Shown: piece after piece, positions 36,047-43,374 of the stretch
Layout of the letters: each line of letters starts with the position of its first letter
Numbering within the stretch: position 1 is the stretch's first letter
Origin: Microbulbifer elongatus
Lineage (GTDB): Bacteria; Pseudomonadota; Gammaproteobacteria; Pseudomonadales; Cellvibrionaceae
Assembly: GCF_020524885.1 (NCBI RefSeq)
Contig: NZ_JAIVKJ010000001.1
Location: 62,001-126,000, forward strand
Length of the DNA stretch: 64,000 nucleotides
Direction of reading: 5' to 3'
Program-made: the position numbers and the translations under genes
Notes under the pieces: model-generated
The model's database searches: none
What the model saw: only the letters and a program-made list of their open reading frames with translations
Told to the model about the DNA's origin: nothing

Positions 36047-36717
36047 TGAATTTCTTCGACCAATTACAGCGTGAGACCGAGTCCGAGCGCCAGCAGTTAC
36101 TCAGTGTTCCCCTGATCCAGCGCGGTGCACAGGGCGAAATCACTCTTGAGGAATACGTCGGATTTCTTACCCAGGCCTATCACCACGTTAAACACACGGT
36201 GCCGCTGATGATGGCGTGCGGCAGTCGCCTTAACGACAGCCAGGAATGGATTCGGGAGGCTCTCGCGGAATATATCGAGGAAGAAATCGGGCACCAGGAG
36301 TGGATCCTGAACGATATTGCAGCCTGCGGCGCCAATGCCGAGGCCGTGCGTCACGGAAAACCGAATTTCGCTACCGAACTGATGGTGTCTTACGCGTACG
36401 ACACGATTGCCCGCGGCAACCCCCTGGGATTTTTCGGCATGGTGAATGTACTGGAGGGCACCTCTATCCAACTCGCCGATCTGGCAGCAGGTGCCATCAA
36501 GGAGTCTCTTGGGCTTCCCGACCGCGCGTTTAGCTACCTGCGCTCTCACGGTGCTCTCGATGTAGGGCATGTGGAATTTTTTCAGGGACTAATGAACCGG
36601 ATCGAGAGTCCCGAGGACCAGAAAGCCATCGTCCACAGCGCGCGCGCCATTTATCGCCTGTATGCGGATATATTCCGCGAAGTGGACACCCGATCCGCAC
36701 TGGCAGAGGTCGCGTGA
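36046..36717 (+). CDS. Haem-oxygenase-like, probable di-iron oxidase (TenA/PqqC/CADD fold)
   Basis: 223 residues, all helical in appearance. Candidate metal ligands are Glu79/Glu80 and His83 (EEEIGHQEW), Glu137 (NVLEGTSIQ), and Asp172 with His175 (LDVGHVEFF). The spacing is that of non-haem di-iron members such as UndA and CADD rather than thiaminase TenA. The first ligand position falls in a His-rich stretch (AYHHVKH, 45-50) instead of an obvious Glu. UndA makes a terminal alkene from a fatty acid, so an oxidation of the ligase product is plausible, though the reaction is unknown. It is coupled tightly to ligase and SDR, in an operon that also encodes an iron permease. Confidence 0.8.
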   Translation: MNFFDQLQRETESERQQLLSVPLIQRGAQGEITLEEYVGFLTQAYHHVKHTVPLMMACGSRLNDSQEWIREALAEYIEEEIGHQEWILNDIAACGANAEAVRHGKPNFATELMVSYAYDTIARGNPLGFFGMVNVLEGTSIQLADLAAGAIKESLGLPDRAFSYLRSHGALDVGHVEFFQGLMNRIESPEDQKAIVHSARAIYRLYADIFREVDTRSALAEVA

Positions 36718-36718
36718 G

Positions 36719-37546
36719 ATGGACGGGAATAGCGATGCGTTGACGATTCTTCTGACCGGCGCGAGTGGTGGTATTGGCAGTGCACTGGCCCATACGCTGG
36801 CCACGCGTGGGCACCGGTTATTGCTACAGGGCCGTAACAAAACGGCACTGGAGCAGCTCTGTAACTCACTACCCGGGCAACATCGGCATCAGGTACTGGT
36901 CGCGGATCTGTGCAACCGACAGCAGCGTGCGACGCTGGTGAAAACCTGCAGCGACCTCCCCGGTGGTTTGGATGTGCTGATTAACAACGCGGGTATCGCG
37001 CGCTTTGCGCTGCTTGCAGACACCGACGATGTCGCCATGCAGTCGATACTGGAAACCAACCTGCTGGTCCCCATGGCGCTCACGCGCGATCTGCTGCCGC
37101 TGTTGCAGTGCAGTCATCGCGGTGCCGTGATCAATATCGGTTCTGCCTTCGGCCACATCGGCCACCCCGGATTCAGTATTTATGGCGCCAGTAAATCCGG
37201 CCTGCACGGGTTTACCGAAGCGCTGCGCCGCGAACTCGGGGATAGCCAGGTCAAAGTCCATTATCTCGCGCCGCGCGCGGTGGATACCTCCCTCAATACC
37301 GAAGCGGTAGTGGGGCTCAATCGCGCACTGGGAAACCGTTCGGATTCACCTCAGCAGGTGGCGCGCCAGTGTGTCGCCCTGCTCGAGGGCAGGCGCAGTG
37401 CGCGCCGTTTTATGGGCTGGCCCGAGCGCCTGTTTATCAAGGTCAATGCGCTGCTGCCGTTCCTGGTGGACACCGCACTGGTCAAAAAAATGCCGGTCAT
37501 TCGCCGGTTCGCGGAGCAAAACCAAGTTCACGGAGATATGCCATGA
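36719..37546 (+). CDS. Short-chain dehydrogenase/reductase
   Basis: 275 residues from the ATG at 36719, one base after the oxidase stop. The Rossmann motif TGASGGIG, NNAGIA, the catalytic Ser in NIGSAFG and YGASK (Tyr/Lys) are all present, as in classical SDRs. The hydrophobic C-terminal tail (LFIKVNALLPFLVDTAL) resembles fatty-acyl or lipid-acting SDRs. It probably reduces or oxidises the product of the ligase/oxidase step with NAD(P)H. Its stop overlaps the TPR gene. Confidence 0.9.
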   Translation: MDGNSDALTILLTGASGGIGSALAHTLATRGHRLLLQGRNKTALEQLCNSLPGQHRHQVLVADLCNRQQRATLVKTCSDLPGGLDVLINNAGIARFALLADTDDVAMQSILETNLLVPMALTRDLLPLLQCSHRGAVINIGSAFGHIGHPGFSIYGASKSGLHGFTEALRRELGDSQVKVHYLAPRAVDTSLNTEAVVGLNRALGNRSDSPQQVARQCVALLEGRRSARRFMGWPERLFIKVNALLPFLVDTALVKKMPVIRRFAEQNQVHGDMP

Positions 37547-38223
37547 TGACCCACCCGATTTACGGCAAAGGATGCATTGTTACCGGGCTGCGCAGTTTGT
37601 TGTTTTTAATGGTCAGTGTGCTGGCCGTGCCAACCTTTGCGCAGACTGCGGAACAGCAAGTGCACGCTCTTCAGCAGCAGTGGGCTGAAATCCAATATCA
37701 TGTGCCGGAAAAACAACGCGCGGACGAGTTCGCCGCGCTGGTAGAGAAAGCGAGCGCCTTGAGTGCCCGCTATCCGAATAATCCCGCGGTGTGGACATGG
37801 AGTGGCATTATTCGCGCATCCCATGCTGGTGCAAAAGGGGGGCTCGGTGCATTGCCAATTGTGAAAGCGGCAAAGGCGGACCTGGAGCGGGCCATCGCCC
37901 TGGATGGCAGTGTCCTGGATGGCGCGGCCTATACCAGTCTCGGTTCGCTCTATTACCAGGTTCCCGGTTGGCCCATCGGCTTTGGGGATGATAAAAAGGC
38001 ACAGACCCTGCTGTTGAAGGGACTGGAATATGGCGCCAGCGACATGGATGCCAACTACTTTTACGCGGACTATCTTTTCCAGCAGAAGGACTATGCCCAG
38101 GCACTGACCTATGCCGACCGCGCGGAGCACGGTCCCGCAGACCCGGATCGTCCGCTGGCTCGTGAAGGGCGCCTGGGCCAGATAAAGCGACTGCAGGTAA
38201 AAATCCGGCATAAACTCGATTGA
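37543..38223 (+). CDS. Exported TPR-repeat protein
   Basis: 226 residues starting at ATGATG that overlaps the SDR stop. A signal sequence (LLFLMVSVLAVPTFAQTAEQ) is followed by helical pairs of TPR type (ARYPNNPAVWTWSGI, KADLERAIALDGSVLDGAAY, FQQKDYAQALTYADRAE). It probably acts in the periplasm as a binding scaffold. Similar proteins accompany metal or sensor systems, but its partner is unknown. A 48-bp gap separates it from the response regulator, the largest gap in the operon. Confidence 0.75.
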   Translation: MMTHPIYGKGCIVTGLRSLLFLMVSVLAVPTFAQTAEQQVHALQQQWAEIQYHVPEKQRADEFAALVEKASALSARYPNNPAVWTWSGIIRASHAGAKGGLGALPIVKAAKADLERAIALDGSVLDGAAYTSLGSLYYQVPGWPIGFGDDKKAQTLLLKGLEYGASDMDANYFYADYLFQQKDYAQALTYADRAEHGPADPDRPLAREGRLGQIKRLQVKIRHKLD

Positions 38224-38271
38224 TCCCTAGCCTGACTGGGTCCGGGTCACAAGGAAAAACAGCGGATCAGT

Positions 38272-38934
38272 ATGCGGATACTGTTGATTGAAGACGATCT
38301 GTCACTGGCGCAAGGCATTGCCACGGCTTTGCGTCACGCCGGTTATGCAGTCGATCACACGCCTTCCGGCAGTAAGGGCGTTGCACTGGTTGCGGCGTCC
38401 GAGCCGGACCTGCTGGTCCTCGACCTGGGCCTGCCGGATATGGACGGGTTGGCCGTGCTGAAAGCACTGCGCAGCCAGCAGAGAAAAATTCCAGTACTGA
38501 TCCTCACCGCCCGCGACGATTTACCGTCTAAGGTGCAGGGACTGGATGCGGGGGCCGATGACTACCTGACCAAACCGTTTGCGGTCGATGAATTACTGGC
38601 GCGCCTGCGCGCTTTGGAGCGGCGCGGCAGTGTGGGTGGCTCTGCAGAAGTGGTGATTGGCGACGTGACCATCAATCTTGCAACTCACTCGGTCCTGCAC
38701 GGGGGCAACCCGGTGCGCCTTTCACGCCGTGAGTTCAGCTTATTGCGTGCGCTGGCAGAGCGTCCCGGCCACATTCTCAGTCGCGAGCAGCTGGAAGACA
38801 AGCTTTACAGCTGGGGCGAATCTGTCGCCAGTAACACGGTGGATGTACACATTCACAACCTGCGTAAAAAAATCAGTCCCGATCTTATCCAGAATATTCG
38901 CGGCGTCGGTTACAAGCTGGGGCCCACGCGTTGA
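38272..38934 (+). CDS. OmpR/PhoB-type response regulator (QseB/PmrA-like)
   Basis: 220 residues: a receiver domain with acidic pocket IEDD, phospho-acceptor Asp51 (LVLDLGLPD) and DYLTKPF switch Lys, then a winged helix (SRREFSLLRALAERPGHILS, VDVHIHNLRKKI). It overlaps the kinase gene. The PmrA-type box in front of the ten-gene operon is the expected target. Members of this group answer to iron(III), antimicrobial peptides or related envelope signals; here the adjacent iron importer suggests iron. Confidence 0.92.
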   Translation: MRILLIEDDLSLAQGIATALRHAGYAVDHTPSGSKGVALVAASEPDLLVLDLGLPDMDGLAVLKALRSQQRKIPVLILTARDDLPSKVQGLDAGADDYLTKPFAVDELLARLRALERRGSVGGSAEVVIGDVTINLATHSVLHGGNPVRLSRREFSLLRALAERPGHILSREQLEDKLYSWGESVASNTVDVHIHNLRKKISPDLIQNIRGVGYKLGPTR

Positions 38935-40343
38935 AGTCCATTCGTATTTTTCTGTTGATCGCGTTGCTGTCGACCATCACTCTGGTCAACTTTATTGCCG
39001 CCTTACACGGCTACCGCGCCAGTATGGCAGAGGCGGAACGCCTGTTTGATCGCCAGGTTATCGGTACCGCACTATTGCTGGCCGCCATTCCTGTTAACGA
39101 GCGTGCGCCATTGGTCGTGAAGGAAAATGACCAGCTCGCCTTTCAGGTCTGGTCTCGCGATGGAAAATTGTTGATGCGCTCCGACAATGCGCCGACCGAT
39201 CCCATCGGCGACGCATCGGATGGATTTGCCGAGAGTAACTTTTCCGGCTTTCGTTGGCGCGTCTACAGTCATGCTGCGGACGACGGCCGTTCAATCCGTG
39301 TCGCCGAGCGGGTCGACTTGCGTTTTCGCCTCGCGGACGAGGTGGTTTTGCAGTCGGTGGTGCCGATTCTGCTCGGGCTGCCCGTTGCTGGCCTGTTGAT
39401 CTGGCTGGTGATCGGCCGCGGCCTGGCCAGTCTGCGGCAATTGACGGGGGAGTTGCGCCGCAAGCGTGCGGAGGACCTGACTCCGCTGGCACTGGCATCG
39501 CCGCCGGAGGAGCTCTTGCCGCTGGTAGATTCCACCAATGCGCTGCTTGAACGTTTGCAGGCCTCCTTTGATCGGGAGCGGCGCTTCTCCGCCGATGCCG
39601 CGCACGAGCTGCGCACACCGATTGCCGCCATTCAGGTACATGCGGACAATCTGGCGAATTCATTGGAGCACAGCGGGGCAGAGGCGCCGGATTCCCTGTG
39701 GCAGCTACAGCAGAGTATTGAGCGCATGGCCCACCTGGTGGAACAGATGCTCAACCTGTTCCGGATGACGCCAGAGCACTACCCGGCGCGCTTCGAGTCC
39801 ATCGACCTGCATCGCATGGCGAGGGATGTAGTCGCTAAACTCTATCCCGCATTTGCACGACGCGAACAGGAAATAGAGCTACGCGGCCAGGCGGCCTTTA
39901 TTCAGGGCGATCGGTTTGCACTGGTGTTGCTGTTGCAAAACTTGCTGAACAACGCGTGTAAATACACTCCCGAGGGCGGACGTATCACGGTCGCTGTAAA
40001 TCAGCGGGAAAAGTGCGTTGAGCTGGAGGTTTGTGATTCGGGCCCGGGGATTCCCGCGGATGCGCGCGAACGGGTCTTCGAGCGCTTTTATCGGGTGGGT
40101 GGCGATCGGCATGAAAGTCGTGTGCCCGGTTGTGGGCTTGGACTTTCCATCGTGCATCACATCGCCGAGTTGCATCGGGCGCGGATAACACTCGGCACAT
40201 CGCCGCTGGGAAATGCGCAGTTGCCGGGGTTGATGGTGACGGTGTGCCTCCCTTTACCCGCGACGGATGTGCCAGGGCGCAATGCAAAAGTCCGTTTAGA
40301 AACGAACTCGGAAAAGAATCAAGATGAAAGCCGGCGTGCGTAA
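38931..40343 (+). CDS. Sensor histidine kinase (QseC/PmrB-like)
   Basis: 470 residues from a TTG that overlaps the regulator's stop (TTGA); the next internal Met would remove the first membrane helix. Helix 1 is about 5-24, a periplasmic domain runs to about 140, helix 2 is near 143-163, and a HAMP-like segment follows. The dimerisation/phospho-acceptor motif is AAHELRTP with His225. N, G1 and G2 boxes (NLLNNACKYTPEGG, DSGPGIP, GCGLGLSIV) complete the ATPase domain. It phosphorylates the upstream regulator. Confidence 0.9.
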   Translation: MKSIRIFLLIALLSTITLVNFIAALHGYRASMAEAERLFDRQVIGTALLLAAIPVNERAPLVVKENDQLAFQVWSRDGKLLMRSDNAPTDPIGDASDGFAESNFSGFRWRVYSHAADDGRSIRVAERVDLRFRLADEVVLQSVVPILLGLPVAGLLIWLVIGRGLASLRQLTGELRRKRAEDLTPLALASPPEELLPLVDSTNALLERLQASFDRERRFSADAAHELRTPIAAIQVHADNLANSLEHSGAEAPDSLWQLQQSIERMAHLVEQMLNLFRMTPEHYPARFESIDLHRMARDVVAKLYPAFARREQEIELRGQAAFIQGDRFALVLLLQNLLNNACKYTPEGGRITVAVNQREKCVELEVCDSGPGIPADARERVFERFYRVGGDRHESRVPGCGLGLSIVHHIAELHRARITLGTSPLGNAQLPGLMVTVCLPLPATDVPGRNAKVRLETNSEKNQDESRRA

Positions 40344-40674
40344 TCTCGTTACCATTTTTATCGCCATGCTGCTTACTGTGCTGCTTCCTGTGCTACCAGT
40401 GCAGGCTGCGCGCCCGGAATTGCAGATTGAAATCCGCGATCACCTGTTCTATCCGTCGGTCGTTAAAGTGCCTGCCAATACCAAGATCAAGCTGGTGGTG
40501 ATCAACCGCGATCCGACACCAGAAGAGTTCGAAAGCTATGAGCTTAACCGCGAAAAAGTGATCATGGGGGGGCAAAAGGCCATCATCTTTATCGGTCCGC
40601 TGGCGCCCGGTGTTTATCCATTCTTCGGTGAGTTTAACCCGAAGACGGCACAGGGCAAGGTGATTGCGGAATGA
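40324..40674 (+). CDS. Periplasmic cupredoxin-fold protein
   Basis: 116 residues overlapping the kinase end by 20 bp. A signal peptide (VLLPVLPVQAARPE) leads to a single cupredoxin_1 domain (LQIEIRDHLFYPSVVKVPAN, KLVVINRDPTPEEFESYE). The usual blue-copper Cys is absent and possible metal contacts are Glu/His/Met only, as in the EfeO N-terminal domain. It probably delivers or oxidises iron (or copper) for the FTR1 permease that follows. Confidence 0.82.
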   Translation: MKAGVRNLVTIFIAMLLTVLLPVLPVQAARPELQIEIRDHLFYPSVVKVPANTKIKLVVINRDPTPEEFESYELNREKVIMGGQKAIIFIGPLAPGVYPFFGEFNPKTAQGKVIAE

Positions 40675-40693
40675 CGGTACGGGGGAATACATC

Positions 40694-41506
40694 ATGTTAT
40701 TGACCAGCGTCATTCTGGTACTGCGCGAAGTACTCGAAGCGGCGCTTTTGCTCAGTATTCTGCTTGCAATGAGTCAGTATACCGGGCTGGCTGCGCGCTG
40801 GATCCTGATGGCGCTGGCGGGTGGAATTCTTGGTTCCATCGCCTACGGGGCTAGTATCGGCACTGTTTCGGAAATGTTTGAGGGCATGGGGCAGGAGTTA
40901 CTGAACGCGGCGATGCAGTTTGTCATATACGGGCTGCTGTTGGTGATCGGCATGCTGCTGATCTGGAATCGCGACGGCAAACAGCAGTATCTGAAGCTGC
41001 TGCAATGGTGCATGGCGCTGGCTGTTGCCCTGGCTACCCTGCGTGAAGGGTCGGAAGTTTACGTGTACATGATCGCGTTTCGGCACCAGATCGATTCGCT
41101 GCAGAGTGTCATGCTGGGTGCGCTAATCGGCGCCGGTATCGGCTTCAGTATTGGTGCACTGTTTTACTATCTGCTGGTGGGGCTGGCGCGAAAGCGCCGT
41201 TTAGTAGTTGCGCTGGTACTGCTCACTCTGGTGGCGGCGGGGTTGTGCCTGCAGGCTACCCAGTTACTGGAGCAGGCAGACTGGCTGCCCGCGGGCCCGC
41301 CGCTGTGGGATAGCTCTGCGCTGTTACCGGAAAATTCACTGGTGGGCCAGCTGTGTTATGCCCTGCTGGGTTACGAAGCCTCACCCACGCTGCTGGCGGT
41401 AAGTGCTTACCTCGGCGGCCTGATGTTGATGGCATTGCTGCTGTGGGCAACCTGGATGAAAACGCCTTCGGAATCGGGAAGAGAAGTCTCCAATGAGTTT
41501 GCATAG
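40694..41506 (+). CDS. FTR1-family iron permease
   Basis: 270 residues from the ATG at 40694, preceded by CGGGGGAA; an upstream in-frame GTG-type start overlaps the cupredoxin gene. Two REGLE-type iron motifs are present, REVLEAALL near residue 11 and REGSEVYVY near 120, in a seven-helix membrane protein. It would move iron across the inner membrane, with the cupredoxin protein acting in place of EfeO or a ferroxidase. It overlaps the next gene by 14 bp. Confidence 0.9.
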   Translation: MLLTSVILVLREVLEAALLLSILLAMSQYTGLAARWILMALAGGILGSIAYGASIGTVSEMFEGMGQELLNAAMQFVIYGLLLVIGMLLIWNRDGKQQYLKLLQWCMALAVALATLREGSEVYVYMIAFRHQIDSLQSVMLGALIGAGIGFSIGALFYYLLVGLARKRRLVVALVLLTLVAAGLCLQATQLLEQADWLPAGPPLWDSSALLPENSLVGQLCYALLGYEASPTLLAVSAYLGGLMLMALLLWATWMKTPSESGREVSNEFA

Positions 41507-42251
41507 CGCTACAAGGCTAATACCCCGATTAACACCAAAGCTGGCCTTAAAATTTGTAACCCGCTTTGCACTTTTCCTGCCTGGCCTGCCGGCATTGGCG
41601 GATGGCAATCTGGTGGATCGGGTTTACGATCCCTACGTGGATGCTCTGGAAACGGAAATCGAGTGGCGCGCCGTTGGTGCGCGTGATTCGGATGAGCCTG
41701 AGCTGGATGGCTTGTGGCAGCACAGACTGGGGGTTGGCTACGGTTTCAGTGATCGCTGGTTTGGCGAAGTGTATGCCATCGGTGAGAAGCAACCGCAGGA
41801 CGATTTCGAGGTGGAGGCTGTAGAGCTTGAGGCCAAGTGGCAGTTGACGGAGCAGGGTGAGTACGCCGCGGACTGGGGAATGTTGTTTGAGCTCGAACGT
41901 GAGTTCTCGGCGAACCAGTGGGAAGCCGCGGCAACACTGATCACCGCCCGGGATTGGGGCCGCTGGACAGGCTCCGCGAACCTCGCACTCGAGTACGAGT
42001 GGGGGCGAGTCAGCGAGGAGTTTGAAACCGAGCTGCGTGCTCAGGCCCGTTATCGATTATCCCCGCACTTTGAACCGGCGCTGGAATTCTACGCGGCGGA
42101 AGATCTGCTTGGCATAGGCCCGGTGGCAGTGGGCAGTTGGCGTCTCGATGGTGGGCGACAATTGCGCTGGGAGGTTGGGGTGATCCAGGGGCTTACAAGC
42201 GAGAGCCCGGACCAGACATTGCGATTGCTTTTGGAATACGAATTTTTCTAA
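41493..42251 (+). CDS. Putative outer-membrane beta-barrel protein
   Basis: 252 residues. The N-terminus has a long signal-like stretch ending LPALADGN. The rest is alternating short polar/aromatic strands (GLWQHRLGVGYGFSDRWFGE, EAVELEAKWQLTEQGEYAAD, QTLRLLLEYEFF) with the terminal Phe typical of outer-membrane proteins. The family is not recognised. Its place at the end of the sensor/iron operon suggests a channel or signal-linked barrel for the same substrate. Confidence 0.7.
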   Translation: MSLHSATRLIPRLTPKLALKFVTRFALFLPGLPALADGNLVDRVYDPYVDALETEIEWRAVGARDSDEPELDGLWQHRLGVGYGFSDRWFGEVYAIGEKQPQDDFEVEAVELEAKWQLTEQGEYAADWGMLFELEREFSANQWEAAATLITARDWGRWTGSANLALEYEWGRVSEEFETELRAQARYRLSPHFEPALEFYAAEDLLGIGPVAVGSWRLDGGRQLRWEVGVIQGLTSESPDQTLRLLLEYEFF

Positions 42252-42263
42252 GACGTTCAACAA

Positions 42264-42286
42264 ACCGGCGGCAAAAGGCCGCCGGT
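42264..42286. terminator. Hairpin between convergent genes
   Basis: ACCGGCGGC / GCCGCCGGT around an AAAAG loop, with no U tract on the plus side. It lies just after the barrel gene and before the end of the DUF3014 gene. Confidence 0.5.
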
Positions 42287-42307
42287 GTACAGGGAAGTAA
42301 ATCCAGG

Positions 42308-43144
42308 TTATTCGTTGGTCGGCAGATTCTGTAACGCCGCTTTCAGCTCGCGCAGTTTCTCCTTCACGCGCGCTGCATTGTCCGGGCCGATGCGGATCAT
42401 CAGCTTGTGCAGGCCGGGCATCTTTTCCAGTTTTTCATCTTCAAACTTGTAATACACCGTTGGGCGCACGAGCTTGATGGGGCCCTCGATTTCCGGTGCG
42501 GCAAGGGCCTGGTCGATGGCCGCGAGCACGGCTGCGTGGAAGTTCTTGTTCTTCAGTCCCAGTTCGCCGTAGGCCTGTTTCAGGCGCGGGTACCAGAACT
42601 GGTAGAGATTTACCGCGGTGTCGGTGTCCACCATGGCGAACAGGCGTACCGGCTGTTCATAGCGCTGGTAGTTCTCCTGTGACAGCACATAGACTTTCTG
42701 GCCGTCCTGTCTTGTTTCCAGTTCCTTGACCGCGAGCTTGCCGTCCACATTGGTGAACGGGCGGTTCTTATGCATCAGGTCGCCTTTGGTGGCCGTATTT
42801 ACGGCGGCTACCCATTTGCGCACCACTTCATCGGGGACGATCCATTTGGCGAGGGCACCGTCGGAAGAGAGGCTGATGATGTCTTTGCGGGCTTCGCTGT
42901 CACTGTTGTTAAGCGCGGGAAGCTGGCGAGGGGGATCTTCCGGTTCTGCGGGCTCCGGGGCGGGGGGGATTACCGGTTCATCCTCAGGCTCATCGAGGTC
43001 GACACTGGGTGTTTCCGGCGCGGCTTCGGGTGCAGGGGCGGGGATTTCGGGCTCGGCGCTATCCCGCACCGCGAACCAGTAGATGCCGAATATTACCGCT
43101 GCCGCAACCAGCAGGGCGATCAGCCAATCTTTGATGCCACCCAT
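42308..43144 (-). CDS. DUF3014 membrane-anchored protein
   Basis: 278 residues from the ATG at 43144, which has GGGAGGAT upstream; the open frame extends 41 codons further without support. One membrane helix (WLIALLVAAAVIFGIYWFAV) is followed by a Pro/Glu-rich linker (about 30-75). A conserved soluble domain follows (LSSDGALAKWIVPDEVVRKW, ENYQRYEQPVRLFAMVD, GPIKLVRPTVYYKFEDE). This is the DUF3014 family of unknown function. It is a single gene on the minus strand. Confidence 0.88.
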   Translation of the reverse strand: MGGIKDWLIALLVAAAVIFGIYWFAVRDSAEPEIPAPAPEAAPETPSVDLDEPEDEPVIPPAPEPAEPEDPPRQLPALNNSDSEARKDIISLSSDGALAKWIVPDEVVRKWVAAVNTATKGDLMHKNRPFTNVDGKLAVKELETRQDGQKVYVLSQENYQRYEQPVRLFAMVDTDTAVNLYQFWYPRLKQAYGELGLKNKNFHAAVLAAIDQALAAPEIEGPIKLVRPTVYYKFEDEKLEKMPGLHKLMIRIGPDNAARVKEKLRELKAALQNLPTNE

Positions 43145-43309
43145 CTGCAAATCCTCCCGTTGAGTCCCGCGCACAGAATCTGGCGCCTCAAAAATCAGTG
43201 TAAACCACTGACTGTGAAGTCTAGGACAGTAACAGGTCGGGAAGGTTTCGCCTATAGCGGTGGCCAAGAGGGCTGAGCTTGAGGGGAGTTGAAGACGGCG
43301 GGAGAAGTC

Positions 43310-43329
43310 GGGGGCGCGATTGCGCCCCC
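43310..43329 (-). terminator. Hairpin terminating the alpha-glucan operon
   Basis: GGGGGCGCGATTGCGCCCCC is a near-perfect inverted repeat 46 bp beyond the last stop codon of the operon. There is no clear U tract on the minus strand. Confidence 0.55.
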
Positions 43330-43374
43330 GGTATCGGATGTGAAAGTCGGTGAGAGACTATTAGTGGGTGACTA

